A DNA stretch of 16,273 bases from Flavobacteriales bacterium UBA5871 (lineage in GTDB: Bacteria; Bacteroidota; Bacteroidia; Flavobacteriales_D; Crocinitomicaceae), in NCBI GenBank assembly GCA_002432085.1, contig DJFN01000243.1:1-16273 (forward strand), in the 5' to 3' direction. A program made the translations under genes and the position numbers. The notes under the pieces were generated by a model, which was not told the DNA's origin, ran no database searches, and saw nothing but the letters and a program-made list of their open reading frames with translations. Shown here one piece after another: positions 6,767 to 14,520 of the stretch. How positions within the stretch are numbered: the stretch's first letter is position 1; every line of letters starts with the position of its first letter.

Positions 6767-8690
6767 TCTGTTGTTGTCTGCGGCTTTCACAGCCCTGGCA
6801 TGCTCCGCATTGGCACAAACGACCGAGGATCTGAACGCTTATAAAGCGAAATATCCGGGTCAGCATATCGTGCTGAAGAAAAACAGGTTCGTTACCACGA
6901 TCAAAATGGTAAAGGATGTGCCGGTCGTTTATCACCATCATCACCTCGAACACTTAGTGCTCGACAAGAACGGTGTGATTTCGCTCTCGGAAGAAAGCCT
7001 GGAATTCTCGACCTTCGAAGTCATGGACGACATTACGGCGTATTCGCTGCTGCCGGACGGAAAATCTTCGAAGAAAATCGCGGCTACGAACTTCGCAACA
7101 CGTGATGCGGAGACAAGCGGCTCGGTTTTCCACGACGACTCGAAAGAAACCTCGTTTCTTTACCCGAACCTGGCGGAAGGATCGCTGCGCGTGCTCGATT
7201 ATCAGCAGCACATGACACTCAATGCTTTCCCGTTCGGATTCAATTTCTATTCGTACATCCCGATGGAAAATGCCGAATTCGTGATCGAATGCGATACGGC
7301 GATCCACCTGCTCACCAAAGTCTTCCACGGCGATAAAGCCAAGCTGGATTACACCGAGCGCGTGGAAAAGAACAAACGGATCTACACCTGGAAAATGGAG
7401 AATTCCATTATCCTGAAGGACGAAGAGCTGGCTCCGACTTCCCGTTACTACGCGCCACACGTACTGGCGCAGATCGCGTACTACAATTCCAAAAAAGGAC
7501 GCGTGAATGTAACCGGATCGCCGCAGGACCTGCATGACCGCTACAAAGACAACGTGGCGGAAGTGGTGAACGAGCAGCCGTCGGCAGAGCTCAAAGCCAT
7601 GGCCGATTCCATCACGACCGGTCTCACAACCGATCTGGACAAGGTGAAAGCGGTTTACTACTGGGTGCAGGACAACATCAAATACATTGCATTCGAGGAA
7701 GGCATGAACGGCTACATTCCTCGTCAGCCGTCGAAAGTGATCAGCAAACGCTACGGCGACTGCAAGGACATGGCTTCATTGATCTACAGCATGCTGAAAT
7801 CGGTGGACGTTCCTTGTTACCTGACCTGGATCGGCTCACGTGATATTCCATACAAATACACGGAATTCCCAAGCAGCTCGTGTGACAATCACATGATCTC
7901 GGTTTACAAAGGTGCCGATCAGCTCTATTTCCTCGATGCGACGAGCTCGTTCCAGACCTTCACCTACCCGACGGGATTCATCCAGGGGAAACAAGCGATG
8001 CTGCACCTCAGTCCGACCGAGTTTGAGATCGTCGACGTACCGGTTCCGACTGCCGATCGTACAATGCACATCGACACGACTTACATTTCCATCGACAACA
8101 AAAGCATCATCGGTTCGGTAAAATGTATCGACAACGGTTATTACCACATTCTGCTGGGCGATATGCTGCGCGATGTTCCGGAAAAAGAAATTGACAAGGC
8201 GCTGCAGTCCATCAACCAGAAAGGAAACAACTCGTTCCAGGTCAAGAACGGTAAAATGGAGCACCTGCACGATCGCGATCAGCCGATGATTACGACGTAT
8301 GACTTCATCGTGAGCAACTACGTGACCAGCTTCGAGAAAGAAACGTACGTGAACATGATCCTGGAAAAAGACGTCGCTTACGGCGGTGAAATGAAAGAAG
8401 GCCGGATCGCGCCATTCGAAATGGAGAACAAGTCGCACGATTCCTACACGGTTGTTCTCGACATTCCGCAGGGCTATAAGGTGAAATCCATTCCGAAGAA
8501 TACGTCCTACTCGACCGACTTTATGGCCTACAGTGTGACGTATACGCAGGAAGGCAACCGCATCACGATGAACCTGCAGTTCAAAATCGATTTCCTGATC
8601 CTGTATCCCGAGCAGTTCGCACAATGGAACGAATTCATCCGCATCAAAAAAGCGTCGGTTGGAGAAGCCGTCGTACTCATCAAAAATTAA
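6738..8690 (+). CDS. DUF3857 / transglutaminase-like exported protein with intact catalytic residues
   Basis: A 650-residue protein. ATG 6738 is chosen because it starts a clean signal peptide (MRLFRLR, hydrophobic core, ...SALAQ); the frame opens at 6693, but those extra 15 residues would bury the signal. The start lies inside the upstream gene, overlapping it by 29 nt, so translation is probably coupled. Residues about 85-270 resemble DUF3857 ('YSLLPDGK', 'YPNLAEGSLRVLDY'). Residues about 295-425 form a papain-like transglutaminase core: Cys342 in RYGDCKDMASL, His385 in CDNHMISVY and Asp400 in YFLDAT. The remainder is a beta-rich C-terminal domain. A cluster HHHHLEH at residues 66-72 is unusual and could bind metal. 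Family members can be transglutaminases, proteases or peptide-modifying enzymes; the substrate is unknown. It would act in the periplasm, or outside if exported further. Confidence 0.9.
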   Translation: MRLFRLRSADLLLSAAFTALACSALAQTTEDLNAYKAKYPGQHIVLKKNRFVTTIKMVKDVPVVYHHHHLEHLVLDKNGVISLSEESLEFSTFEVMDDITAYSLLPDGKSSKKIAATNFATRDAETSGSVFHDDSKETSFLYPNLAEGSLRVLDYQQHMTLNAFPFGFNFYSYIPMENAEFVIECDTAIHLLTKVFHGDKAKLDYTERVEKNKRIYTWKMENSIILKDEELAPTSRYYAPHVLAQIAYYNSKKGRVNVTGSPQDLHDRYKDNVAEVVNEQPSAELKAMADSITTGLTTDLDKVKAVYYWVQDNIKYIAFEEGMNGYIPRQPSKVISKRYGDCKDMASLIYSMLKSVDVPCYLTWIGSRDIPYKYTEFPSSSCDNHMISVYKGADQLYFLDATSSFQTFTYPTGFIQGKQAMLHLSPTEFEIVDVPVPTADRTMHIDTTYISIDNKSIIGSVKCIDNGYYHILLGDMLRDVPEKEIDKALQSINQKGNNSFQVKNGKMEHLHDRDQPMITTYDFIVSNYVTSFEKETYVNMILEKDVAYGGEMKEGRIAPFEMENKSHDSYTVVLDIPQGYKVKSIPKNTSYSTDFMAYSVTYTQEGNRITMNLQFKIDFLILYPEQFAQWNEFIRIKKASVGEAVVLIKN

Positions 8691-8697
8691 TCAACAC

Positions 8698-10656
8698 ATG
8701 AAAATCACCGCATTCCTTTCTATGTTGCTGCTCTTCGCCGGAAATACGCTGGCGCAGGTCGGGTACTATGAAAATTACGACTGGGAAACTGTTCCGAAAA
8801 AATACGAGCTCACAGCCGACGAGCTGAAAGAAGACGAAGTGATCGTTTTCGAAAAGCGCAGTATTCAGCTGATGGAGCGCAACGAGAACTTTGTTCAGAT
8901 GCAGCTCACGCATACGATCAAGCTGTTGAACACCGACAAAGCGATCGAAGAGAACAACAAATTCTACATCTCGACCGGTGCCGAATCCGATATCATCGTT
9001 CAGAAAGCGCGCGTAATCAAGCCGGACGGAAAGATCATCGAGCTGAAACAATCCGACATCAAGGAATCGAAAGACGAAAACGGTGATGTGGAATACCGCT
9101 ACTTCGCTTTCGACGGAATCGAAAAAGGCAGCTACGTCGAATACCTGCATTACGTGATACAGGTTCCGAACTTCACCGGTGCTTCGCTGGTTGTTCAGAG
9201 CTCCATCGACAAAAAAGTGGTGGATGTAGACATTCTGTACCCGAAACACCTCGAATACCTCATCTACCCGATGAACGGAATGAAGGAATTCCAGAAAGAT
9301 TCGACGCAGATCCTGCTGACGCGTATGGCTTGTACGATCACCGATCTTCCGGGACTCAAAGACGAAGACTGGAGCGCTTACGGTGCGGCTGTGCAGAAAT
9401 GCTATTACAAGCTGAACAAGAACCTCGACAACAACACGGGGAACTTCTACACATACACGAATGTAACGAAGATCATCCACGCGAATATGTACGAGCCACC
9501 ATCCAAGAAAGCAAAAAAGCTAATGGCATCCTTTATCAAAGAGGCTTGTCCGGACAGCAAAGCATCGTTGGAAACGCGTATCCGTGCGCTCGAGAATTAC
9601 ATGAAAAGCAACATCAACGTCATCGGAGGCGGCTTTGAAGGCTCATTCGATGTAGAAGCGATCCTGACGAACAAGATCACCGATGAGGAAGGCTTGACCA
9701 AGCTGATGCTCCAATTGCTCCGCGAAATGGGTGTTGCACACGAGCTCGTGATGACCAGCGACCGTACGGAAAACCCGTTTATGACTGAGTTCGAAGGCTA
9801 CAACTTCCTCACGGAAAGCCTCGTTTACATCAACGACCTCGATATGTACTGGTCGGCAGGATTCGTTTCCCGCCTGGGCTTCCCTCCATTCGGCTACACG
9901 AATACAAAAGGTCTGTTCATCAAGGAAGTAACGATCAACGATCTGACAACCGGTATCGGGAAAGTGAAATACATCAACGGTACGAAAGGCGATCAGTCTG
10001 TGGACGAGATCAATACGGTTGTGACGTTCGAAAGTGATATGACTGACTGCTCAGTTGAGCTCGAACGCATTACAACCGGCTACAAAGCCGAATTCCCGCA
10101 AGTTATTTTCGACTTTGTCGACGAAGAGCGCAAGAAAGAATTCCGCGACGATTATCTCCAATATGTAGACGAAGACGCCAAGCTGGAAAACGTGACGTTC
10201 GAGAACGACAACGGCGCGTCTATGGGCGTGAAGCCACTGATCGGTCGCGCAACCATGAAAGGAACCAGCTTTATCGAAAAAGCCGGCGACAAAACGCTGC
10301 TGAAAGCGGGAATGCTGATCGGGCCGCAAGCCGAAATGTACCACAAGGAAGAGCGCAAATTGCCGGTTGAAACGTCGTACACACGTCAGTATAAACGCAA
10401 GATCGTGATCAACATTCCGGAAGGTCAGACGGTTAAAAATCCGGAAGAAGTGGTGTTCAACATCAAGCCGGACGAGAAGAACAACAGCGCCGGTTTCATT
10501 TCCAGCTACGAGATCAAAGGAAATCAGCTGATCATTACGATCCACGAATACTACAACCAGGTAAGCTACCCGGCTTCGGAGTACTATATCTATGAGAAAG
10601 TGATGAACGCCGCCGCCGACTTTAATAAAGTGGTGCTGGTGTTTGATAAGATCTGA
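8698..10656 (+). CDS. DUF3857 protein with degenerate transglutaminase fold (probable pseudoenzyme)
   Basis: A 652-residue protein, third in the operon, starting 7 nt after the previous stop. ATG 8698 begins a signal peptide (MKITAFLSMLLLFAGNTLAQ); an upstream in-frame start at 8659 would bury it. Residues about 40-230 are a clear DUF3857 domain ('VIKPDGKIIELKQSDI', 'FDGIEKGSYVEYLHYV'). The region aligned with the transglutaminase core of the preceding protein keeps the helix after the nucleophile (DEEGLTKLMLQLLREMGV) but has Glu330 where the Cys should be. By eye, Thr372 and Ser386 fall at the His and Asp positions. The protein therefore looks catalytically dead while keeping the fold, and may serve as a binding partner or regulator of the active paralogue. 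This pairing is inference. It ends with tandem stops TGA-TAA and a terminator. Confidence 0.9.
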   Translation: MKITAFLSMLLLFAGNTLAQVGYYENYDWETVPKKYELTADELKEDEVIVFEKRSIQLMERNENFVQMQLTHTIKLLNTDKAIEENNKFYISTGAESDIIVQKARVIKPDGKIIELKQSDIKESKDENGDVEYRYFAFDGIEKGSYVEYLHYVIQVPNFTGASLVVQSSIDKKVVDVDILYPKHLEYLIYPMNGMKEFQKDSTQILLTRMACTITDLPGLKDEDWSAYGAAVQKCYYKLNKNLDNNTGNFYTYTNVTKIIHANMYEPPSKKAKKLMASFIKEACPDSKASLETRIRALENYMKSNINVIGGGFEGSFDVEAILTNKITDEEGLTKLMLQLLREMGVAHELVMTSDRTENPFMTEFEGYNFLTESLVYINDLDMYWSAGFVSRLGFPPFGYTNTKGLFIKEVTINDLTTGIGKVKYINGTKGDQSVDEINTVVTFESDMTDCSVELERITTGYKAEFPQVIFDFVDEERKKEFRDDYLQYVDEDAKLENVTFENDNGASMGVKPLIGRATMKGTSFIEKAGDKTLLKAGMLIGPQAEMYHKEERKLPVETSYTRQYKRKIVINIPEGQTVKNPEEVVFNIKPDEKNNSAGFISSYEIKGNQLIITIHEYYNQVSYPASEYYIYEKVMNAAADFNKVVLVFDKI

Positions 10657-10673
10657 TAAGAATTAATTGAATG

Positions 10674-10708
10674 AAAGCCTTTCTGCCTCGGTGGAAAGGC
10701 TTTTTTTA
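10674..10708 (+). terminator. Rho-independent terminator of the three-gene operon
   Basis: AAAGCCTTTC (10674-10683) pairs perfectly with GAAAGGCTTT (10694-10703) around a 10-base loop, followed by a T run. It starts 17 bp after the stop codon. Confidence 0.92.
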
Positions 10709-10838
10709 TGGCGGGTGGCTAGAGGACTAAAGAACCTTGTTTATACTAACCGTCGATCCGAAGCAAAATCCTAAATTCGCAAGTTCGCAATATTTCGAAC
10801 GGAGATTGAAAATCAGAAATTTGCAGAGGAGCATGTCA

Positions 10839-10874
10839 CTGAAATTCTTGAATTTTAAAATTTTGGAATTTCAG
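10839..10874. repeat. 36-bp AT-rich inverted repeat
   Basis: The two 18-base halves CTGAAATTCTTGAATTTT and AAAATTTTGGAATTTCAG are complementary at 15 positions with two G-T pairs and one mismatch. It is too far (about 130 bp) from the operon terminator and about 90 bp from the MarR stop to be an ordinary terminator of either, and it has no T tract after it on the + strand. Confidence 0.8.
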
Positions 10875-10897
10875 ATTTCTAGATTTCCAGATATTTA

Positions 10898-10960
10898 GAC
10901 GTTCCTGTTTTTAGCTATAGATTTTATCTATACTACCAGCCTCCAAAGGGGGGGAACGTC
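10898..10960 (-). repeat. Nested inverted repeat abutting the marR 3' end, possible terminator or repeat remnant
   Basis: GACGTTCC (10898-10905) and GGAACGTC (10953-10960) form an outer stem; TATAGAT (10916-10922) and ATCTATA (10926-10932) form an inner hairpin with a TTT loop. The right outer arm lies one base beyond the MarR stop codon. The right side contains CAGCCTCCAAAGGGGGGG, resembling the G/C-rich repeat at 14605-14686. It could act as a 3' structure for marR or be a decayed dispersed repeat. Confidence 0.55.
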
Positions 10961-10961
10961 C

Positions 10962-11393
10962 TTACTTCGCACAATTCTGCGTAATCAGATGCAGCACATT
11001 GCGAGCGGCTTCGATTTCCGTCTTGGCAATGCCTTTCAAAGCGTGATCGCGGTTGAGGATAACAATCTTGTCGACCGAATCGATGGTGGAAACGCCCAGA
11101 TCTGTTACTGTCAGCCGCGAGCGACGACGATCGGTTTTGCTTACGCGACGTGAAACATACTTGGCTTTCACCAGCAGACCGATGATGCGCGTGATGGACG
11201 CATTGTCCTTGAAAACGCGCTCGGAAAGCTCGGATTGGGAAATATCGGGATTTTCAATGAGGCATTTGATCACCAGCCATTGGTCGATCGTGATAGAGAA
11301 ACCGTGCTTTTTCAGCTGCTGCTGGGCATATTGGCGGTATGTCCGTATAGCACGGTCCATTGAATAGAAAATGATGTTTTCCAGTTTCTCCAT
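10962..11393 (-). CDS. MarR-family transcriptional regulator
   Basis: A 143-residue winged-helix repressor/activator. The MarR order is visible: an N-terminal dimerisation helix, 'ITIDQWLVIKCLIENPDISQ', the helix-turn-helix at about 52-74 (SELSERVFKDNASITRIIGLL), the wing with the conserved D-R-R (residues 88-90 in SKTDRRRSRL), 'LTVTDLG', and a C-terminal helix pair for dimerisation. ATG 11393 is preferred over an in-frame TTG at 11411 because a perfect TACATTTG promoter box lies at 11409-11416, which would put the TTG upstream of the likely transcript start. Upstream (11452-11498) is a spaced inverted repeat that could be its operator. MarR proteins usually sense small phenolic or oxidising ligands, but the ligand and targets here cannot be told. 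The ORF has normal length and no defect. Confidence 0.9.
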   Translation of the reverse strand: MEKLENIIFYSMDRAIRTYRQYAQQQLKKHGFSITIDQWLVIKCLIENPDISQSELSERVFKDNASITRIIGLLVKAKYVSRRVSKTDRRRSRLTVTDLGVSTIDSVDKIVILNRDHALKGIAKTEIEAARNVLHLITQNCAK

Positions 11394-11408
11394 CGCCTGA
11401 TTTGTGCT

Positions 11409-11416
11409 CAAATGTA
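11409..11416 (-). promoter_or_regulatory. Candidate -7 promoter box (TACATTTG) for marR
   Basis: A perfect TAnnTTTG on the minus strand ending 15 bp before ATG 11393. Transcription would begin about 7 bp downstream, leaving a leader of roughly 10 nt. This supports the ATG and argues against the upstream TTG. No clear -33 TTTG was found. Confidence 0.5.
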
Positions 11417-11451
11417 AGCAAACAGATCGATTCTTTTACATCATTTTTACC

Positions 11452-11498
11452 GTTGAACAGGATTTCTATCCGTACATCCTTAAAAAGAACTGTTCAAC
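11452..11498. promoter_or_regulatory. Spaced inverted repeat upstream of marR, possible operator
   Basis: GTTGAACAG (11452-11460) and CTGTTCAAC (11490-11498) are perfect 9-bp complements, 29 bp apart, located 35-80 bp upstream of the proposed marR -7 box. MarR operators are usually contiguous 16-20 bp palindromes, so this layout is atypical; a hairpin or looped site is possible. Confidence 0.35.
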
Positions 11499-11512
11499 AC
11501 TGCGAGAGTAAA

Positions 11513-11554
11513 CAATGGACAATTGACCGCTTCTCCATAATCAATTGTCCATTG
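11513..11554 (-). repeat. 14-bp perfect inverted repeat after the AraC-type gene, possible terminator
   Basis: CAATGGACAATTGA (11513-11526) and TCAATTGTCCATTG (11541-11554) are exact complements with a 14-base loop. It begins 3 bp beyond the AraC stop and sits between that gene and marR. There is only a weak T tract on the minus strand (TGTTTACT), so it may be a factor-dependent terminator, a 3'-stabilising hairpin, or a copy of a dispersed repeat. Confidence 0.65.
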
Positions 11555-11556
11555 GT

Positions 11557-11889
11557 TCAGCAGAAGTACGCATTCGGGGAGCTTCCCGTAATTTTCTTAA
11601 ACGCTTTGCTGAAGGACGGCAGATCGGCGTAGCCAACGATGTGGCTCACCTCCGTCCAGCTGCGCACGCCCTGGCGGTAAAGATCAAGTGCTTTTTCGAT
11701 GCGCAGTCTTCGAAAATAAGCGCCCGGCCCTACTCCGGCATACAGCTTAAATACTTTGTTCAATTTTGACTCCGAGAAGAAAATTACGCCTGCATGTTTC
11801 TTCGCGTCAAAGGGTTCCATACAATGATCGTTCATGTACGACATGAGCCTTTCGATGGCTACGCGGTCTCTTTCGTTTTGGATTCTCAT
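11557..11889 (-). CDS. Short stand-alone AraC-type DNA-binding regulator
   Basis: About 110 residues comprising only the C-terminal double helix-turn-helix of the AraC family: first HTH about 31-52 (AKKHAGVIFFSESKLNKVFKLY), linking helix 'GPGAYFRRLRIEKALDLY', second HTH about 78-100 ('SWTEVSHIVGYADLPSFSKAFKKITG') and the terminal 'SSPNAYF' matching the usual G-x-S/T-P-x-x-Y/F ending. The sensory domain typical of 250-300 residue relatives is missing. The frame stays open to a GTG at 11988 (143 residues), but ATG 11889 is preferred: a perfect TAACTTTG box at 11922-11929 precedes it, and the extra N-terminal codons are AT-rich and without domain signal. The gene is divergent from the TonB-dependent receptor gene, making control of that gene plausible. 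Either the family is naturally short here or the gene has lost its sensor. Confidence 0.82.
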   Translation of the reverse strand: MRIQNERDRVAIERLMSYMNDHCMEPFDAKKHAGVIFFSESKLNKVFKLYAGVGPGAYFRRLRIEKALDLYRQGVRSWTEVSHIVGYADLPSFSKAFKKITGSSPNAYFC

Positions 11890-11921
11890 AGCATTGAATA
11901 TTGAATGGTTTTCGTTACCAA

Positions 11922-11929
11922 CAAAGTTA
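11922..11929 (-). promoter_or_regulatory. Candidate -7 promoter box (TAACTTTG) for the AraC-type gene
   Basis: A perfect TAnnTTTG on the minus strand, 32 bp upstream of ATG 11889. The predicted transcript start lies near 11915, excluding the GTG at 11988 as start codon if this promoter is used. Confidence 0.45.
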
Positions 11930-12079
11930 ATTGCTTTATCAATAGTTGATATATCAATTAAATTTTTCTCATGTAATAATACAGCCACTCAGCCCTGTTT
12001 TCAGACCATTCGTTCAACGGTGCAAAAAAAGACAAGAAAATCCGGCCCAAACGCAGGCATCTTTGCCGAAACAAATGCT

Positions 12080-14512
12080 ATGAATACGCGCACCGCTTTT
12101 TTAACCTTTTTCCTGTTGTTTTTTGCAGGAATGGTTGTCGGCCAGACAGTACCGCTTTCGGGAAAGATCACCGACAAGCAGCTTCCCGTTGCGGATGCGA
12201 TCGTATTGCTCCTGGCTTCCGATTCGTCGCTGGTCAAAACGGCCATCACGGATGAACAAGGCGCGTTTGCTTTCGACGCAGTCGACGGTCAGACCTATTA
12301 TATAAAAGCAACCGCCGAAACGTTCGAAGATTATCTTTCAGGACCGATCGCGGTAAACGGCGCAACTGTTCTGCCGGATATCGCACTGGTCAGCATGGCT
12401 TCGAACGTGGAAGAAGTGGTGGTGGTTGCGAAAAAGCCGTATCTCGAGCGCCAGCCCGGAAAGCTGATCCTGAACGTGGAAAATTCCATCGGAGCAACCG
12501 GTTCATCGGCATTTGAATTGCTTGAAAAAGCGCCGGGTGTTTCTATTAACAGCAACGATGTGATCAGTCTCAGCGGAAAAAGCGGGATCATCGTTCAGAT
12601 CAACGGAAAAGCAGCGCCGATGTCGGGAACCGAGCTCGCAAACTACCTGCGCGGTATTCCTTCTTCAGCGATCGAAAAAATCGAATTGATCACGAATCCT
12701 TCGTCCAAATACGACGCAGCTGGAAATGCCATTATCAATATCAAGCTGAAAAAGGACTCGCGACTGGGAACCAACGGAACGATCACAGCGAGCTATGGAC
12801 AAGGTGTTTACCCGAAAACGAACGAAGGCATCAGCATTAATCACCGCACGAAAAAGTTAAAAATTTACGGCTCGTATAATTTCGCTTACCGAAAAGCTTT
12901 CAATCACCTGGTGCTCGAACGCCGTTTCTATCAAAACGACACATTTCAGGGCGCTTATATTCAGGACAATTACATCAAGTTTCCATTCAAAAATCACATC
13001 GGTCGCGCTGGAATCGATATTACGCTCAATCCGAAAAATTCCCTGAGCTTTGTCGTGACCGGCGTGAGCAATCGCTTCAATCCGACAGGTCGCAATATTT
13101 CCGATGTCGTCGGGGCCGATAACCAGGTCGCATCGCGTTTCGAAACACTCAACGATTCCAGGGATTTCTGGTATAATGGCTCGGCGAACCTGAATTACCG
13201 CCGCGTGCTCGATACGCTGGGCTCCGAATGGACGATCGATGCCGATTACGCGCGCTACGGCAATAAAACCGATCAGCTGTTCACCACGCGTTACCTCGAT
13301 CTGAACGACCAGGAATACCAGGCGCGCTACCTGCTTTACGGCGATATTAGCGGCGAGCTGGCGATCCATTCCATTAAAACCGATTACCATAAGGAACTGG
13401 GTAAAGACCGCAGCTTTGAAGCCGGCGTGAAATCCAGCTACGTGATCGCCGATAACAACCTGCAGTTCTACAACCGCAGCTCGGGCGTGGATGTTTACGA
13501 TTCGACCAAAAGCAACCATTTCATTTACCGTGAGAACATCAATGCGGCGTATGCGAACTTCAGTCACCGCATCGGAAAATGGAACTACCAGATCGGTTTG
13601 CGCGCAGAATACACCGGCGTTTCGGGCGAACAATTGATTTACAACATCACCAATGATACGTCGTACCTGCAATTGTTCCCGACAGCTTTCCTCGGCTACC
13701 GCGTAAACGACAAGCATTCACTCGAGCTTTCGTTCAATCGCCGCATCGACCGTCCGGGCTACGATCAGCTGAATCCGTTCAAATTCTACCTCGATCCGTC
13801 GACGTATAAGGAAGGAAATCCGTACCTGCGTCCGCAGACAACTTACACGGTCGAAGCAGCACATTTGTGGAAAGACCGCTATTACACACAGCTCGGAATT
13901 GCCCGCACGCTGGACAACATTACCGAAGTGATCGCACCTTCGCCGGCAGCGCAAAACGTAACGGTACAAACGAATACGAACCTGAAGAAAGTAGACCTTA
14001 TTTACGGAAACATTTCCGCGCCGATCGACGTGACCAAGTGGTGGACGAGCACGAACAACCTGAACGCCTACGTGGCACTTTACTCGGGAGATGTGGCTAA
14101 CACGACGATCACCAATCAGGGAAATTTCGCCTGGAACTTCTTCACTTCGAACACCTTTTTATTCGGAAAAACATGGTCGGCTGAGCTGAACGGCTCTTAC
14201 CGCTCGAAAGAAATCTATGCCTTTGATAAAATACAACCGATCTGGTCGGTCGGAGCCGGAATTCAGAAAAAGATCCTCAACAATCTTGGAACGGTGCGCT
14301 TGAATGTCACCGACATCTTCTTCACCAACGGCATCCGCGCAGATGTTGCATTTACGGACTACACTGAGTATTTCGATGTGAAACGTGAGACCCGCGTGGC
14401 CACGCTTTCCTTCACCTACAAGTTTGGCAAAGCAAGCGTACCTGCAAACAGACGCAGAGGAGGCGGTGCTGATGACCTGAAGAGCCGGGTTAATAATTCG
14501 GGAGTAGGTTAA
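12080..14512 (+). CDS. TonB-dependent outer-membrane receptor family protein
   Basis: An 810-residue outer-membrane beta-barrel protein. ATG 12080 gives a good signal peptide (MNTRTAFLTFFLLFFAGMVVGQ); the frame is open further upstream to 11834 but that part overlaps the divergent AraC gene and is not protein-like. Domains in order: carboxypeptidase-regulatory-like beta domain, about 25-110 ('GKITDKQLPVADAIVLLL', 'TDEQGAFAFDAV'); TonB plug, about 125-215 ('AFELLEKAPGVSI', 'VQINGKAAPMSG', 'IEKIELITNPSSKYDAAGNAIINI'); then a barrel of the OMP_b-brl_3 type with alternating aromatic strands, including 'NRRIDRPGYDQLNPF' and 'EGNPYLRPQTTYTVE', which are strongly typical. After the last strand ('VATLSFTYKFGK') comes a basic Gly/Arg-rich tail of about 25 residues. 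No SusD partner is adjacent, so it is not a SusCD pair. The substrate is unknown. Control by the divergent AraC-type protein is inference. Confidence 0.93.
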   Translation: MNTRTAFLTFFLLFFAGMVVGQTVPLSGKITDKQLPVADAIVLLLASDSSLVKTAITDEQGAFAFDAVDGQTYYIKATAETFEDYLSGPIAVNGATVLPDIALVSMASNVEEVVVVAKKPYLERQPGKLILNVENSIGATGSSAFELLEKAPGVSINSNDVISLSGKSGIIVQINGKAAPMSGTELANYLRGIPSSAIEKIELITNPSSKYDAAGNAIINIKLKKDSRLGTNGTITASYGQGVYPKTNEGISINHRTKKLKIYGSYNFAYRKAFNHLVLERRFYQNDTFQGAYIQDNYIKFPFKNHIGRAGIDITLNPKNSLSFVVTGVSNRFNPTGRNISDVVGADNQVASRFETLNDSRDFWYNGSANLNYRRVLDTLGSEWTIDADYARYGNKTDQLFTTRYLDLNDQEYQARYLLYGDISGELAIHSIKTDYHKELGKDRSFEAGVKSSYVIADNNLQFYNRSSGVDVYDSTKSNHFIYRENINAAYANFSHRIGKWNYQIGLRAEYTGVSGEQLIYNITNDTSYLQLFPTAFLGYRVNDKHSLELSFNRRIDRPGYDQLNPFKFYLDPSTYKEGNPYLRPQTTYTVEAAHLWKDRYYTQLGIARTLDNITEVIAPSPAAQNVTVQTNTNLKKVDLIYGNISAPIDVTKWWTSTNNLNAYVALYSGDVANTTITNQGNFAWNFFTSNTFLFGKTWSAELNGSYRSKEIYAFDKIQPIWSVGAGIQKKILNNLGTVRLNVTDIFFTNGIRADVAFTDYTEYFDVKRETRVATLSFTYKFGKASVPANRRRGGGADDLKSRVNNSGVG

Positions 14513-14520
14513 AGATGGGA

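Larger units (their letters stand above)
10709..10963. other. Structured AT-rich convergent intergenic region
   Basis: No gene is visible on either strand. The stretch between the operon terminator and the MarR stop codon is AT-rich and contains degenerate GAATTT/AGATTT words, a 36-bp dyad (10839-10874) and a nested hairpin (10898-10960). Confidence 0.7.

Noticed and set aside
6738..6821. Lipoprotein signal (ALACS) in the transglutaminase-like protein
   Set aside because: The -3 to -1 residues before the Cys are A-L-A, a poor lipobox, and a normal signal peptidase I site (SALAQ) follows directly.
10898..10960. A 63-bp miniature transposable element with 8-bp terminal repeats
   Set aside because: No direct target-site duplication is seen at the ends, so it is reported only as a nested inverted repeat.
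11834..12079. N-terminal extension of the TonB receptor frame
   Set aside because: It overlaps the divergent AraC gene in antisense, is not protein-like, and lies before a complete signal peptide starting at 12080.
12080..14512. SusC-type member of a SusCD glycan uptake pair
   Set aside because: No SusD-like lipoprotein gene is adjacent, and the barrel motifs and basic C-terminal tail resemble the OMP_b-brl_3 group instead.
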